Below, piece by piece: positions 30,520 to 41,289 of a stretch of 64,000 nucleotides of DNA. Source of the stretch: Balneatrix alpica DSM 16621 (GTDB lineage: Bacteria; Pseudomonadota; Gammaproteobacteria; Pseudomonadales; Balneatricaceae). Made by a program: the position numbers and the translations under genes. The notes under the pieces are model-generated. The model did no database searches and was not told where the DNA came from. It saw only the letters and a program-made list of their open reading frames with translations. Position 1 is the first letter of the stretch, and each line of letters begins with the position of its first letter. The stretch is taken from contig NZ_JHUZ01000006.1 of NCBI RefSeq assembly GCF_000619885.1, positions 682,001 to 746,000 of the forward strand. The letters run 5' to 3'.

Positions 30520-32010
30520 ATGAACAAAGAAATTCTGAATGTGGTCGAAGCACTGTCTAACGAAAAAGACGTGTCGAAAGAAGTGATCTTCGAAGCCATT
30601 GAGTTGGCCTTGGCCACTGCAACCAAGAAACGCTTTGAAGAAGAAGTGGAAATTCGGGTTGCGATCAACCGTAAAACGGGTGACTACGATACTTTCCGTC
30701 GTTGGTTGGTGGTATCGAATGAAGTCGTACCGGCATTGGGGACTGAGTTAACTCTGCAGGAAGCGGAAGAGATCGATACGGCATTGCAGCCTGGCGATAC
30801 TTACGAAGAGCAGATTGAATCGATCGCCTTTGGTCGTATCGCTGCACAGACCGCTCGTCAGGTAATCATCCAGAAAGTGCGTGAAGCTGAACGTGCCAAG
30901 GTAGTTAATGAATACCGTGACCGCCTGGGTGAGCTGATTACCACTACCGTCAAGAAAGTAACCCGAGACAATATTATCGTTGATTTGGGCAATAATGCCG
31001 AAGCGATTCTGCCCCGGGAAGAGTTAATTCCACGGGAAGCTTTCCGTACCGGTGAGCGTGTACGTGCATTGTTAAAAGAAGTGCGTTCTGAAGGCCGTGG
31101 CCCTCAGTTGGTGCTGAGCCGCGCATGCCCTGAAATGCTGATTGAGCTGTTCCGTATCGAAGTACCGGAAATCGCGGAAGAAGTGATTGAGATTAAAGGT
31201 GCTGCTCGGGACCCTGGTGTGCGTGCCAAGATTGCGGTGAAAACCAATGATGGGCGGATTGACCCCGTTGGTGCCTGCGTAGGTATGCGTGGTGCGCGGG
31301 TGCAAGCTGTTTCGAATGAGTTAAAGGGTGAGCGTATTGATATCGTGCTGTGGGATGACAACCCTGCGCAGTACGTCATTAATGCGATGGCCCCTGCGGA
31401 TGTCGCTTCCATTATCGTGGATGAAGACTCCCACACCATGGACGTTGCCGTTGCCAGTGAGCACTTAGCTCAGGCGATTGGTCGTAGTGGTCAAAACGTC
31501 CGTCTGGCCAGTGAGTTGACCGGATGGACGCTGAATGTAATGAGTGAAGAAGATGCCGCCGCCAAACAGCAGGAAGAAACCGGCGAACTGGTGGACATGT
31601 TCATTACTCACTTGGACATTGATGAAGACTTTGCCGCGCTCCTGGTGGAGCAAGGCTTTACCTCCCTGGAGGAAGTTGCCTATGTCCCCAAAGAGGAGCT
31701 CTTGGAAGTAGAAGGGCTGGATGAAGAGGTAGCGGAAGAGCTGCGGAGTCGTGCTAAGGATGCGTTGCTGAACCTGGCGATTGCATCTGAAGAGAAGCTA
31801 GAAGACGCAGAACCCGCGGAAGACCTACTGACAATGGATGGGATGGATAAGCACTTAGCCTATGTGCTGGCCAGCCGTGGTGTGATCACCATGGAAGATT
31901 TGGCCGAACAATCCATCGATGATCTGCTCGATATCGAAGAAATGACTGAAGAACGAGCTGCTGAGCTGATCATGACCGCCCGCGCGCCCTGGTTTGCCCA
32001 AGAGCAGTAA
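30520..32010 (+). CDS. nusA: Transcription termination/antitermination factor NusA
   Basis: 496 residues: an N-terminal RNA polymerase-binding domain, an S1 domain (about 135-200), two KH domains ([38 protein letters not shown]), and two C-terminal acidic helix-hairpin-helix repeats (about 365-425 and 440-490), as in E. coli NusA. It modulates pausing, intrinsic termination and antitermination. In E. coli NusA represses its own operon at leader terminators, which makes the tandem terminators upstream here of interest. Confidence 0.98.
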   Translation: MNKEILNVVEALSNEKDVSKEVIFEAIELALATATKKRFEEEVEIRVAINRKTGDYDTFRRWLVVSNEVVPALGTELTLQEAEEIDTALQPGDTYEEQIESIAFGRIAAQTARQVIIQKVREAERAKVVNEYRDRLGELITTTVKKVTRDNIIVDLGNNAEAILPREELIPREAFRTGERVRALLKEVRSEGRGPQLVLSRACPEMLIELFRIEVPEIAEEVIEIKGAARDPGVRAKIAVKTNDGRIDPVGACVGMRGARVQAVSNELKGERIDIVLWDDNPAQYVINAMAPADVASIIVDEDSHTMDVAVASEHLAQAIGRSGQNVRLASELTGWTLNVMSEEDAAAKQQEETGELVDMFITHLDIDEDFAALLVEQGFTSLEEVAYVPKEELLEVEGLDEEVAEELRSRAKDALLNLAIASEEKLEDAEPAEDLLTMDGMDKHLAYVLASRGVITMEDLAEQSIDDLLDIEEMTEERAAELIMTARAPWFAQEQ

Positions 32011-32036
32011 ACGCAACGGATGAAGGAGGCCAATAG

Positions 32037-34571
32037 ATGGCGGAAGTAACAGTACAACAACTAGCCGAAGTGGTTGGTGTGCCCGTTGAGCGTTTGCTGA
32101 GCCAAATGCAGGAAGCGGGTCTTGAACATGGCCGTGCTACTGATGTGGTATCAGAGAAAGAGCGTATGACGCTCTTACAACACTTGAAGCGTAGTCACGG
32201 TGGCGATGAAGAGTCTGAAGATGACTCCGCACCGCGTAAAATTACTCTGAAGCGCAAGACCACCAGTCAACTGAAGGTCAGCAACTCTTCAGGCAAGAAG
32301 AAGACCGTGAACATCGAAGTGCGCAAGAAGCGTACCTATGTGAAGCGTGAAGAGGCCGAACAGCAAGCTCAGCAAGAGCAGCAGACAGCTGAGCAAGAGC
32401 GTCAGCAGCGCCAGAAGGCGGTTGAAGATAGTAAACGTGCTGAACAGGAAGCTAAGCGTCAGGCGGAAGAAGATGCAGCTCGCCAGAAGCAGGAAGAGCT
32501 AGCTCGTCAGCAGCGCGAAAAGGAAGAACAGGCTAAGCGTATTGCTGAAGCTCAGGCTGCTGAAAGTGGCGAAGGTGATAAAAAGCGTAAAGCCGTTAAG
32601 GAAAAAGCCGGAAAAGGCAAAGAGCGCGATGAGGAAGATCGTGCCAATGCCCGTAAAGGCGTCAAGACTGCCGGGCGTGGCCGTACTGGCGGTGATGATG
32701 AAGACTTTGATGATGGTCGTCGTAAGGGCGGTACTCGTCGCGGCGGTAGCTCGCGAATGAAGAAACCCAAGCCTTCACGTAACCAGCATGCTTTCGAAAA
32801 GCCGACTGCTCCGGTTGTGCGTGAAGTTACCCTTGGCGAAACCATTACTGTCGCTGAACTGGCTGACAAAATGTCAGTCAAAGCGGCTGAAGTGATTAAA
32901 GTGATGTTTAAGATGGGCGCGATGGCGACCATCAACCAGGTACTGGATCAGGACACAGCCACGCTGGTGGTCGAAGAAATGGGCCACAAGGTCAAGATCC
33001 TGAACGAGAATGCGCTGGAGGATGCTCTGCTGGATGAGCAGGCTAGCTTCCAGGGGCAAGAGGAAACCCGTGCGCCTGTGGTAACCGTAATGGGCCACGT
33101 TGACCATGGTAAGACCTCCTTGCTTGATTATATTCGTCGTACCCGTGTTGCTGCAGGTGAGTCGGGTGGTATTACCCAGCATATTGGTGCTTACCATGTC
33201 AACACTGACCGTGGCATGGTGACCTTCCTGGATACTCCTGGACACGCTGCCTTTACTGCCATGCGTGCACGTGGGGCCAAGGTTACGGATATCGTTATTC
33301 TGGTTGTGGCGGCCGATGATGGTGTGATGCCGCAGACCGAAGAGGCAATCCAGCACGCTAAAGCGGCAGGCGTTCCTCTGGTTGTGGCGATCAACAAGAT
33401 CGATAAAGAAGCGGCGGATCCCGATAAGGTGACCTCTGAGCTGGCCTCTCGTGGCGTTATTCCCACTAGCTGGGGTGGTGACACTGAGTTTGTTCATGTA
33501 TCGGCCAAGTCAGGGCAAGGAATTGATGACCTGCTGGAAACCGTACTGTTGGTTGCTGAGATCATGGAACTGAAGGCAACTCCTTCTGCGCCTGGTCGCG
33601 GTACTGTTGTCGAGTCTCGTCTGGATAAAGGGCGTGGTACTGTGGCAACGGTGCTGGTGCAGCAGGGTACCCTGCGTAAGGGCGATATCGTGTTGGCCGG
33701 CATGTACTATGGTCGTGTGCGAGCCATGCTGGATGAAGCCGGACAGAGTATCAACGAAGCAGGTCCCTCTATTCCGGTCGAGATTCTTGGCTTGGATGGG
33801 GCGCCGGATGCCGGTGATGAGTTCACCGTTGTGAGCTCCGAGAAGAAAGCTCGTGAGGTTGCGCTGTTCCGTCAAGGCAAGTTCCGTGATGTGAAACTGG
33901 CGCGTCAGCAGGCAGCCAAGCTGGATAACCTGTTTGAAAATATGGGCTCTGACAAGCAGGCTAACCTGAATGTCGTCATCAAGACTGACGTTCGTGGTTC
34001 GCTGGAAGCCTTAATGGGTGCCTTGACTGATCTGTCGAACGAAGAAGTGAAGGTTAATATCGTTTCTGGCGGTGTGGGTGGTATTTCTGAGTCTGACGTT
34101 AACCTGGCGCTGGCATCTAATGCCGTTGTCTTCGGTTTCAACGTGCGTGCTGACGGTGGCGCTAAAACCATCGTTGAGCGTGAAGGCTTGGATATGCGCT
34201 ATTACAGCGTCATTTACGACATCATTGATGATGTGAAGAAAGCCATCACCGGTATGCTGTCACCCGAGTTCCGTGAGCAGATCGTTGGTATTGCCGAAGT
34301 CCGTGATGTATTCCGTTCGCCCAAGTTTGGTCAGGTGGCTGGCTGTATGGTGGTGGAAGGCACGGTATACCGCAGTAAGAAAATCCGTGTTCTGCGTGAC
34401 AACGTGGTTATCTTCGAAGGCGAGCTGGAGTCTCTGCGCCGCTTCAAGGATAACGTCAACGAAGTACGCCAGGGCTTGGAGTGTGGTATCGGCGTGAAGA
34501 ACTACAATGACGTGCGGGTAGGTGATCAAATCGAAGTGTTCGACGTGATCACTGTAGAGCGCACGCTCTAA
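32037..34571 (+). CDS. infB: Translation initiation factor IF-2
   Basis: 844 residues. An IF2N helix domain at the start ([22 protein letters not shown]) precedes a long charged, Gln/Glu/Lys/Arg-rich linker (about 95-250). A second IF2N copy ([23 protein letters not shown]) follows, then the G domain ([18 protein letters not shown]) and domains II-IV, ending [12 protein letters not shown]. The GTPase places initiator tRNA on the ribosome; its substrate tRNA is encoded just upstream. Internal starts producing shorter IF-2 forms are known in E. coli, not tested here. Confidence 0.98.
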   Translation: MAEVTVQQLAEVVGVPVERLLSQMQEAGLEHGRATDVVSEKERMTLLQHLKRSHGGDEESEDDSAPRKITLKRKTTSQLKVSNSSGKKKTVNIEVRKKRTYVKREEAEQQAQQEQQTAEQERQQRQKAVEDSKRAEQEAKRQAEEDAARQKQEELARQQREKEEQAKRIAEAQAAESGEGDKKRKAVKEKAGKGKERDEEDRANARKGVKTAGRGRTGGDDEDFDDGRRKGGTRRGGSSRMKKPKPSRNQHAFEKPTAPVVREVTLGETITVAELADKMSVKAAEVIKVMFKMGAMATINQVLDQDTATLVVEEMGHKVKILNENALEDALLDEQASFQGQEETRAPVVTVMGHVDHGKTSLLDYIRRTRVAAGESGGITQHIGAYHVNTDRGMVTFLDTPGHAAFTAMRARGAKVTDIVILVVAADDGVMPQTEEAIQHAKAAGVPLVVAINKIDKEAADPDKVTSELASRGVIPTSWGGDTEFVHVSAKSGQGIDDLLETVLLVAEIMELKATPSAPGRGTVVESRLDKGRGTVATVLVQQGTLRKGDIVLAGMYYGRVRAMLDEAGQSINEAGPSIPVEILGLDGAPDAGDEFTVVSSEKKAREVALFRQGKFRDVKLARQQAAKLDNLFENMGSDKQANLNVVIKTDVRGSLEALMGALTDLSNEEVKVNIVSGGVGGISESDVNLALASNAVVFGFNVRADGGAKTIVEREGLDMRYYSVIYDIIDDVKKAITGMLSPEFREQIVGIAEVRDVFRSPKFGQVAGCMVVEGTVYRSKKIRVLRDNVVIFEGELESLRRFKDNVNEVRQGLECGIGVKNYNDVRVGDQIEVFDVITVERTL

Positions 34572-34581
34572 GAGGTGGCGG

Positions 34582-34980
34582 ATGCCCAAAGAGTTTAGCC
34601 GTAGTCTGCGTGTCGCCGACCAGATCCAGCGGGATCTGGCTCGGCTACTGCAACAGGAAATGAAAGACCCCCGTTTGGGTATGCTTACCCTGAGCGGGGT
34701 GAAGATTTCCAAAGATATGATGTACGCCGATGTGTACTTCACCATGCTGTCATTGCAGGAACAGAGTTCGCCGCGTGAGGCGGAGAAACTACTGAACCAG
34801 GCGGCAGGTTATTTACGCACGGAATTAGCCAAGATGATGCGTCTACGGGCCGTGCCACAACTGCGCTTCCACTATGATCACACCCTGGAAAAGGGTAATC
34901 ATGTCAGTGGTCTGATTACTCAGGCCATGCGGGAAGATAAGTCCCGCCAGGATCAGCAGGATCAGGGCGAGGATGAGTAA
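34582..34980 (+). CDS. rbfA: Ribosome-binding factor A
   Basis: 132 residues, KH-like fold: FSRSLRVADQIQRDLARLLQQEMKDPRLGMLTLSGVKISKDMMYADVYFT, then LRTELAKMMRLRAVPQLRFHYD. It is a 30S assembly and cold-shock factor that binds near helix 1 of 16S rRNA. The last about 15 residues are a polar tail. It overlaps truB by eight bases. Confidence 0.97.
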   Translation: MPKEFSRSLRVADQIQRDLARLLQQEMKDPRLGMLTLSGVKISKDMMYADVYFTMLSLQEQSSPREAEKLLNQAAGYLRTELAKMMRLRAVPQLRFHYDHTLEKGNHVSGLITQAMREDKSRQDQQDQGEDE

Positions 34981-35902
34981 GGCCGGTAATTACTGGCGGG
35001 AGGTGCATGGTATTCTGGTGTTGGATAAACCCCAGGGCATGACCTCCAACCAGGCGCTACAAAAAGTTCGTCATTTATTTCGAGCTGCTAAAGCGGGCCA
35101 TACTGGTGCGCTTGATCCTTTAGCAACAGGGGTGTTACCCCTGTGCTTTGGTGAGGCAACGAAATACTCCCAATTGCTGCTTGATGCTGATAAGGCCTAT
35201 CAAACGCGCGGTCGTCTCGGGATTACCACCGAAACGGCGGATGCGGAAGGTGAGGTGTTGCAGCGTTTGCCCGTGCCGAGTATTTCAGCTGTAGAGCTGG
35301 AGCAGGTATTGGCACAGTTTCGTGGTGATATTGAGCAACTCCCCCCGCTATACTCGGCATTAAAAGTCGATGGGCAACCACTCTATAAGTTGGCCCGTGC
35401 CGGGAAGCAGGTGGATATGGAGTCCAAGCGTCGCCAGGTTCATATTGGCGAATTACAACTGTTAGAGCAGGGTGCGGATTACCTTGATTTGCAGGTTAGC
35501 TGCAGTAAAGGCACCTACATTCGCTCCCTGGTCGCGGATATTGGCCAGGCGCTAGGTTGCGGAGCCCATGTTGAGGTGCTGCGACGCACACAGGCGGGAT
35601 GCTTTACCTTACCTCAGGCCTGGACACTGCAACAACTGCAGGATTTGGTAGAACAAGACCCAAGTTTGGCGGCGCTGGAGGCTTGTTTATTACCCCTGGA
35701 GACTGCCGTTCTGCACCTGGATGCAGTACAATTGTCCGCCGCCGATGCTGAGCGCCTATTGCAGGGGCAGCGTCTGCGTATTCCCGACTTGACTCCACAA
35801 GAGCGAGTACGGCTTTTGGGAGCGCAACAGCGTTTTCTGGGCTTAGGGGAAGTATTGCCGGGTGGAGTGATTCAGCCCCGCCGGTTAGTAAGAACCTCCT
35901 GA
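34973..35902 (+). CDS. truB: tRNA pseudouridine-55 synthase
   Basis: 309 residues with the catalytic Asp in [15 protein letters not shown] (near residue 48), [18 protein letters not shown], and the C-terminal PUA-like domain. It makes pseudouridine 55 in the T loop of nearly all tRNAs and also acts as a tRNA chaperone. It follows rbfA with an eight-base overlap. Confidence 0.97.
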   Translation: MSKAGNYWREVHGILVLDKPQGMTSNQALQKVRHLFRAAKAGHTGALDPLATGVLPLCFGEATKYSQLLLDADKAYQTRGRLGITTETADAEGEVLQRLPVPSISAVELEQVLAQFRGDIEQLPPLYSALKVDGQPLYKLARAGKQVDMESKRRQVHIGELQLLEQGADYLDLQVSCSKGTYIRSLVADIGQALGCGAHVEVLRRTQAGCFTLPQAWTLQQLQDLVEQDPSLAALEACLLPLETAVLHLDAVQLSAADAERLLQGQRLRIPDLTPQERVRLLGAQQRFLGLGEVLPGGVIQPRRLVRTS

Positions 35903-35910
35903 TGGAGGCG

Positions 35911-35939
35911 CGCAGACTGTAAATATGCACGGTCTTGCG
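35911..35939 (+). promoter_or_regulatory. Stem-loop in the rpsO leader
   Basis: CGCAGACTGT (35911-35920) pairs with ACGGTCTTGCG (35929-35939), allowing one bulge and one G-T pair. It lies about 37 bases before the rpsO start. In E. coli S15 represses its own mRNA through a leader structure; a comparable role is possible but not shown. Confidence 0.35.
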
Positions 35940-35975
35940 TGTGTCATTCGCATATTACGTTTGAGGAATAATCTC

Positions 35976-36245
35976 ATGGCTCTGAGCACCGAAAAGAAAG
36001 CTGAAATCCTGAAAGAGTTTGGTCAGTCCGCTGGTGACACCGGCTCTCCCGAAGTTCAGGTTGCATTGCTGTCTGCTAACATCGACAGCCTGCAGTCTCA
36101 CTTCAAAGCTCACGCTAAAGATCACCACTCTCGTCGTGGCCTGATCCGTATGGTTAACCAGCGTCGTAAGCTGCTGGACTACCTGAAAAAGAAAGATGCT
36201 GATCGCTACACTCAGCTGATCGGTCGTCTGGGCCTGCGTCGTTAA
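35976..36245 (+). CDS. rpsO: 30S ribosomal protein S15
   Basis: 89 residues, [38 protein letters not shown] to [23 protein letters not shown], matching S15 in length and sequence. It is a primary binder of the 16S central domain. ATG 35976 with TTGAGGAAT upstream is the start; an earlier ATG at 35925 would add 17 residues not seen in S15. A terminator and then pnp follow, as in E. coli. Confidence 0.97.
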   Translation: MALSTEKKAEILKEFGQSAGDTGSPEVQVALLSANIDSLQSHFKAHAKDHHSRRGLIRMVNQRRKLLDYLKKKDADRYTQLIGRLGLRR

Positions 36246-36255
36246 GAATGACGTG

Positions 36256-36287
36256 GAGACCGCGCCTAGGGCGCGGTCTCTGTTTTT
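36256..36287 (+). terminator. Terminator after rpsO
   Basis: GAGACCGCGCC (36256-36266) pairs perfectly with GGCGCGGTCTC (36270-36280), followed by TGTTTTT. Confidence 0.9.
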
Positions 36288-36303
36288 ACAATAATGGCAT
36301 GGG

Positions 36304-36383
36304 AGCTGAAAGATCGAGCCTGTACTGCACTGGGTTTACCTGCATGAGCTTAGTGCAGTACTGGTTCACTGGCTATTTCAGCT
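36304..36383 (+). promoter_or_regulatory. Large stem-loop in the pnp leader (RNase III-type)
   Basis: Three stacked helices: AGCTGAAA (36304-36311) with TTTCAGCT (36376-36383); GCC (36318-36320) with GGC (36371-36373); and TACTGCACT (36323-36331) with AGTGCAGTA (36352-36360). It ends 31 bases before the pnp start. In E. coli a long pnp-leader hairpin is cut by RNase III and then used by PNPase for autocontrol; this structure stands in the same place. Confidence 0.65.
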
Positions 36384-36414
36384 TGGCGCCGTGCCTTAGC
36401 AGAGGAAATAGTCT

Positions 36415-38514
36415 ATGACTCCAATTCGTCATACCTTTACTTATGGTCACCAGGAAGTGACGTTAGAAACCGGCCGTATCGCCCGTCAGGCGACCGGTGC
36501 GGTCATGGTCACCATGGGCGATGCCCAGGTGCTCTGTACTGTGGTGGCAGCGAAAGAAGCCAAGCCCGGTCAAGATTTCTTCCCCCTATCTGTGCATTAC
36601 CAGGAAAAGACCTACGCAGTAGGTAAAATCCCTGGCGGCTTCTTTAAGCGTGAAGCTAAGCCTTCTGAAAAAGAAACCCTGACTTCTCGTCTGATTGACC
36701 GTCCTATTCGTCCACTGTTCCCTAAAGACTTCGCCAACGAAGTTCAGGTCGTATGTACGATGGTATCTACCTGTAAGACCCAGGATCCTGATATCGCGGC
36801 AATGATCGGTACCTCCGCTGCTCTGGCGATCTCTGGTATTCCTTTCAGTGGCCCTATCGGCGCTGCTCGCGTAGGTTTCTGCGAAGAGCGTGGCTACCTG
36901 TTAAACCCCAGCTATGAAGATCTGAAAACCTCTTTGCTGGACATGGTGGTAGCAGGTACTGCAGACGCGGTGCTGATGGTTGAATCTGAAGCTAAAGAAC
37001 TGACCGAAGATGAAATGCTCGGCGCTGTACTCTTTGCGCATCAGGAGATGCAGGGTGCTATCGCAGCCGTGAATGCTTTTGCCGCTGAAGCGGGTAAGCC
37101 TAAGTGGGATTGGCAGCCAGCTGCAGAGAACACTGAGCTGAAGCAGCGTTTAGAAGCGCTGGTTGGCAGCAAGCTGGGCGAAGCCTATAGCATCAGCGAG
37201 AAGAGTGCTCGCCGTGATGCGATTGAGCAGTTAAAAGCCGAAGCCTTGGCGACGTTGACCGAAGGCGACAATGCAGCTGATCCGGCGGAAGTCGCTAAGC
37301 TGTTCTCCAGCCTGGAGAAGAAAATTGTGCGCGGTCGCATCATCCAGGGCCAGCCCCGTATTGATGGTCGTGATAACAAAACTGTACGTCCTATCCACGT
37401 TGAAGTGGGTGTGCTGGGTCGTACTCACGGCTCTGCCCTCTTTACTCGTGGTGAGACGCAGTCTCTGGCGACCTGTACGCTGGGTACCTTGCGTGACGCG
37501 CAGATTATTGATGCGCTGCACGGTGAATACAAAGACCGCTTCCTGTTCCATTACAACTTCCCTCCCTACTCAGTAGGTGAGTGTGGTCGTATGGGCGCAC
37601 CTGGCCGTCGTGAGATTGGTCATGGTCGTTTGGCTCGCCGCGGTGTGGAAGCGATGCTGCCGAGCGATGATGAATTCCCCTACACCCTGCGTGTGGTATC
37701 GGAAATCACTGAGTCTAACGGTTCCAGCTCTATGGCCTCTGTGTGTGCCGCGAGCTTGGCGTTGATGGATGCAGGCGTGCCTGTTAAGAAAGCCGTTGCC
37801 GGTATTGCGATGGGCTTGGTGAAGGAAGAGTCAGGCTTTGCGGTATTGACCGATATCCTGGGTGATGAAGATCACTTGGGTGATATGGACTTTAAAGTTG
37901 CAGGTTCTGAGTCTGGTATCACTGCGCTGCAGATGGATATCAAAATCCAGGGTATTACCGAAGAAATCATGGAAATCGCTCTGGAGCAGGCACGTGAAGC
38001 GCGTCTGCACATCCTGCGTGAAATGGCCGCGGTGATCGGTTATGCCCGTCCTGAGATTTCTCCCAATGCGCCCAGCATGCTGAGCATGAAGATTGATCCG
38101 GACAAGATCCGTGAAGTGATCGGTAAAGGTGGTGCGACTATTCGCTCTATCTGTGACGAAACTGGCGCAGCGATTGATATCGAAGATGACGGCAGTGTAC
38201 GCATCTATGCGGAGACCCGTGCGCAGGCTGAGGCAGCCAAGGCGCGGGTTGATGGTATCGTCTGCGAAGCGGAAGTCGGTAAAGTCTATAAAGGTAAGGT
38301 AGTGCGTCTGGCTGATTTTGGTGCCTTCGTGACTATCCTGCCGGGTAAAGATGGTCTGGTGCATATTTCGCAGATTAGCCAGGAGCGTGTGAATAACGTT
38401 TCTGACTATGTCAACGAAGGTGATGAAGTCCTGGTGCGGGTGCTGGATATTGACCAGCGTGGCCGTATCAAACTGACCATGAAAGATGTGAGTGCGGCTG
38501 AGCTGGAAAGCTAA
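36415..38514 (+). CDS. pnp: Polyribonucleotide nucleotidyltransferase (PNPase)
   Basis: 699 residues: two RNase PH domains (the second with the active region [31 protein letters not shown]), a helical linker, a KH domain ([20 protein letters not shown]) and an S1 domain ([34 protein letters not shown]). It degrades RNA 3' to 5' using phosphate, in the degradosome and alone. AGAGGAAAT precedes the ATG. It is probably expressed both from rpsO readthrough and from its own leader. Confidence 0.98.
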   Translation: MTPIRHTFTYGHQEVTLETGRIARQATGAVMVTMGDAQVLCTVVAAKEAKPGQDFFPLSVHYQEKTYAVGKIPGGFFKREAKPSEKETLTSRLIDRPIRPLFPKDFANEVQVVCTMVSTCKTQDPDIAAMIGTSAALAISGIPFSGPIGAARVGFCEERGYLLNPSYEDLKTSLLDMVVAGTADAVLMVESEAKELTEDEMLGAVLFAHQEMQGAIAAVNAFAAEAGKPKWDWQPAAENTELKQRLEALVGSKLGEAYSISEKSARRDAIEQLKAEALATLTEGDNAADPAEVAKLFSSLEKKIVRGRIIQGQPRIDGRDNKTVRPIHVEVGVLGRTHGSALFTRGETQSLATCTLGTLRDAQIIDALHGEYKDRFLFHYNFPPYSVGECGRMGAPGRREIGHGRLARRGVEAMLPSDDEFPYTLRVVSEITESNGSSSMASVCAASLALMDAGVPVKKAVAGIAMGLVKEESGFAVLTDILGDEDHLGDMDFKVAGSESGITALQMDIKIQGITEEIMEIALEQAREARLHILREMAAVIGYARPEISPNAPSMLSMKIDPDKIREVIGKGGATIRSICDETGAAIDIEDDGSVRIYAETRAQAEAAKARVDGIVCEAEVGKVYKGKVVRLADFGAFVTILPGKDGLVHISQISQERVNNVSDYVNEGDEVLVRVLDIDQRGRIKLTMKDVSAAELES

Positions 38515-38537
38515 GCGAGTTAAGCATTGAAACATCT

Positions 38538-38568
38538 AATGAGGGGCCTAGGCCCCTCATTTTGTTTT
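38538..38568 (+). terminator. Terminator after pnp
   Basis: AATGAGGGGCC (38538-38548) pairs perfectly with GGCCCCTCATT (38551-38561), followed by TTGTTTT. Confidence 0.9.
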
Positions 38569-38595
38569 ATCCTGCGCAAAAAAGGAGAGACAACC

Positions 38596-39051
38596 ATGCT
38601 AAAAGCATCAATGTTTGCTGTATTACCATTGTTTGTGAGCGGTGCTGCGCTGGCAACGGACTTGTCCGCCATGGAGCCAGAGCGTGTTGTGGAAGTGCGT
38701 CAGGAAGCCTTTAAAGCGCTGAAATCCAGTGCAGGTGAGCTGCGTCTCTATGTGCTGGGGAAAAAGGACTGGCAACAGCAGGAGGTTGATAGTCTGACTG
38801 GACAAATGCAGCGTGCCAGTGAAGAGGCGTTTGCCGCTTTTTTACCCGGCACTCTTGTCTACCCCACAGAGGCAACCGCTGCGGTAGAGCAGGAGCCGGA
38901 ACGCTTCAAGCAAGCGCAGGCGAATTTTCAGAAGCAGCTAAGTCATTTACAACAAGTAGTCAGTAGCGGCGATCAGCAAGCTGCGGAGCAGGCGCTAGGC
39001 CAATTAAACCGTAGCTGTAAAAGCTGCCATAATGGCTTTAAGCAGCCATAG
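38596..39051 (+). CDS. Cytochrome c'-like periplasmic protein
   Basis: 151 residues. A signal peptide (MLKASMFAVLPLFVSGAALA) is followed by a helical, Gln/Glu-rich domain and a single c-type heme motif CKSCH at the very C-terminus (about residues 143-147). The helix bundle with a C-terminal CxxCH is typical of cytochrome c' (class II), which binds NO or CO and may protect against nitrosative stress. Electron-transfer partners cannot be inferred. The start is ATG 38596 with AAAGGAGAG upstream. It stands alone between two terminators. Confidence 0.8.
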   Translation: MLKASMFAVLPLFVSGAALATDLSAMEPERVVEVRQEAFKALKSSAGELRLYVLGKKDWQQQEVDSLTGQMQRASEEAFAAFLPGTLVYPTEATAAVEQEPERFKQAQANFQKQLSHLQQVVSSGDQQAAEQALGQLNRSCKSCHNGFKQP

Positions 39052-39062
39052 GCTGAATCGAA

Positions 39063-39092
39063 AAAAGAGGGTGGCTTGCGCGACCCTCTTTT
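39063..39092. terminator. Terminator between the cytochrome gene and the thiolase
   Basis: AAAAGAGGGT (39063-39072) pairs with ACCCTCTTTT (39083-39092). The leftward strand has a six-T tail, so it mainly serves the thiolase gene. Confidence 0.8.
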
Positions 39093-39115
39093 GCTTGGGT
39101 TAGCGTCGTCAGCTA

Positions 39116-40294
39116 TTAACGCTCAACGGCGAGCGCTACTCCCATACCTCCGCCGATACAGAGAGTCGCTAAGCCTTTTTTGGCATCACGCTTTTGCATT
39201 TCATGCAGTAAGGTGACCAGGATGCGACAGCCGGAAGCACCGATCGGGTGACCAAGGGCAATAGCGCCGCCATTAACGTTAACCTTAGCTGTATCCCAGC
39301 CCAGCTCTTTATTAACTGACATAGCTTGAGCTGCGAAGGCCTCGTTGGCTTCAACCAGGTCGAGTTCATCAATGCTCCAGCCAGCTTTCGTTAAGCAGGT
39401 GCGGGTGGCATCAATGGGACCAGTCCCCATAATGGTTGGGCAAACACCAGAACTGGCATAGGCTTTGATGGTTGCCAGTACTGGTAAGCCTAATTCTTTG
39501 GCCTTTTCAGCACTGGCCAGAATCACCGCTGCGGCACCATCGTTTAGCGTGGAGGCGTTACCAGCGGTAACAGAGCCGTCTTTTTTGAAAGCAGGGCGCA
39601 GCTTGGCGAGCGACTCTGCTGTTGTGCCGGCGCGAGGTTGCTCATCCTTGGCAAAAACAACAGGATCGCCTTTGCGCTGTGGAATGCTTACCGGAATGAT
39701 TTCATCGGCAAAGCGGTTACTTTGCTGAGCGGCTTCAGCTTTTTGTTGGGAGGCGGCGGCGAATGCATCCTGCTCTTCACGACTAAAGCCGTATTTATCC
39801 ACAATGTTTTCGGCAGTGATGCCCATGTGGCAGTCATTAAAGGCGTCCCACAGACCATCCTTCACCATGGAGTCGACCATTTTCCAATCGCCCATGCGCT
39901 GGCCATCACGGGACTTTGGCAGAACATGAGGTGATTGGCTCATGCTTTCTTGGCCGCCGGCAATAATGATATCAGCGTCACCGCAGCGAATGGCTTGGGC
40001 AGCCAGGTGGAGAGCTTTGAGGCCGGAACCACAGACTTTGTTAATAGTCATGGCGGGTACGCTGTTGGGTAAACCGGCAGCCAAGGTGGCTTGGCGTGCT
40101 GGGTTTTGTCCACAGCCGGCGGTGAGTACCTGGCCCAAAATCACTTCATTTACTTGGGCTGGGTCTAGGTCAATTTTTTCTAGCAGGTGACGCATCACGA
40201 TCGCCCCCAGCTCACTGGCACTCAGGCCGGCTAAGCTGCCGCCAAAGCTACCAATGGCCGTGCGTCCTGCAGCAACGATAACAACATCACGCAT
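39116..40294 (-). CDS. Acetyl-CoA C-acetyltransferase (thiolase II)
   Basis: 392 residues, biosynthetic-type thiolase. The acylated Cys lies in [10 protein letters not shown] (near residue 89), the catalytic His in [10 protein letters not shown], and the second Cys in CIGGGMGVA. It condenses two acetyl-CoA to acetoacetyl-CoA or runs in reverse. No phaB/phaC or CoA-transferase partner lies nearby, so the pathway (polyhydroxybutyrate, ketone-body or amino-acid use) is open; atoB or phaA would both fit. ATG 40294 with GGGGGA upstream is chosen over a longer start at 40348. Confidence 0.92.
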   Translation of the reverse strand: MRDVVIVAAGRTAIGSFGGSLAGLSASELGAIVMRHLLEKIDLDPAQVNEVILGQVLTAGCGQNPARQATLAAGLPNSVPAMTINKVCGSGLKALHLAAQAIRCGDADIIIAGGQESMSQSPHVLPKSRDGQRMGDWKMVDSMVKDGLWDAFNDCHMGITAENIVDKYGFSREEQDAFAAASQQKAEAAQQSNRFADEIIPVSIPQRKGDPVVFAKDEQPRAGTTAESLAKLRPAFKKDGSVTAGNASTLNDGAAAVILASAEKAKELGLPVLATIKAYASSGVCPTIMGTGPIDATRTCLTKAGWSIDELDLVEANEAFAAQAMSVNKELGWDTAKVNVNGGAIALGHPIGASGCRILVTLLHEMQKRDAKKGLATLCIGGGMGVALAVER

Positions 40295-40409
40295 TGTAGT
40301 TTCCCCCGATATGTCATTTTTTTGTGCGGTTGCACAATCATAGGCCAAGGCTAGGAGTTCTGGCCAGTCCTATGACAATAAAGTTAAAGGGGTGACAGAG
40401 CGATGACAG

Positions 40410-40430
40410 TGGCCGGAATAACCGGCCACG
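40410..40430. terminator. Hairpin after panC, weak terminator
   Basis: GTGGCCGG (40410-40417) and CCGGCCAC (40423-40430) form a perfect stem right after the panC stop, but no T run follows on either strand. Confidence 0.4.
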
Positions 40431-40440
40431 GGGTAGCCAA

Positions 40441-41289
40441 TTAGAGGCTGAAATGCAGGTTGTCGATCAGACGAGCCTGGCCTAAATAGGCGGCAGCCAG
40501 GATAACTAATTGTTTATCTTCCTGTTTTGCTGGGAGCAGATCGTCCTGACGAGCAATGTTAAAGTAGTCAGGACGGAAGCCTGCACGGGCTAACTGCACG
40601 ATGGCATCGCGCTCCAGGCTGCGGTAATCATGTTCACCAGCATTAATACGCTGCTGTATGTTACACAGCGTTTGATAGAGTGCGGGAGCGATCTCCAGCT
40701 CGGCTTGAGTGAGATAGCCGTTGCGGGAGCTTAATGCCAGGCCAGTGGAGGAGCGGGCGATGGGGGCACCGATAATCTCCACCGGCAGGCAGAGATCTTT
40801 CACCATCTGGCGGATGACCGCGAGCTGTTGGAAATCTTTGAGGCCAAAGATGGCAACATCGGGCTGCACAATGCCAAAGAGTTTGGTCACTACGGTGGCC
40901 ACACCACGGAAATGTCCGGGGCGACTGGCGCCACAGTGGAGCGCGGAAAGATTAGGAACATCAACGATGGTTTGGCTGCTAGTTCCCTGGGGATACATCT
41001 CATCCACTGTAGGAGCAAACAGATAATCACAGCCGCTCTCAATTAATTTGGCGGTATCTTCTTCCAGAGTACGGGGATAACGCTCTAAGTCTTCACCTGC
41101 GCCAAACTGCAGCGGATTGACGAAGATACTGGCAACCACAACATCGGCCACGGCTTTGCCTTGTTCCACCAGAGTTAGGTGGCCATCGTGCAAGTTGCCC
41201 ATGGTTGGCACAAAGGCAATACGTTTTTGCGCTAAGCGTTGTTGCTGTAGCTGGGCGCGGAGCTCAGCAATGGTTTTGATGATACGCAT
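40441..41289 (-). CDS. panC: Pantothenate synthetase
   Basis: 282 residues with the ATP-binding PTMGNLHDGHLTLV (HxGH signature near 34-37), FVNPLQFG, and GLKDFQQLAVIRQMV. It joins pantoate and beta-alanine with ATP to form pantothenate, the CoA precursor. Its start overlaps the panB stop by one base, and panB supplies the pantoate precursor. Last gene of the pcnB-folK-panB-panC set. Confidence 0.97.
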   Translation of the reverse strand: MRIIKTIAELRAQLQQQRLAQKRIAFVPTMGNLHDGHLTLVEQGKAVADVVVASIFVNPLQFGAGEDLERYPRTLEEDTAKLIESGCDYLFAPTVDEMYPQGTSSQTIVDVPNLSALHCGASRPGHFRGVATVVTKLFGIVQPDVAIFGLKDFQQLAVIRQMVKDLCLPVEIIGAPIARSSTGLALSSRNGYLTQAELEIAPALYQTLCNIQQRINAGEHDYRSLERDAIVQLARAGFRPDYFNIARQDDLLPAKQEDKQLVILAAAYLGQARLIDNLHFSL

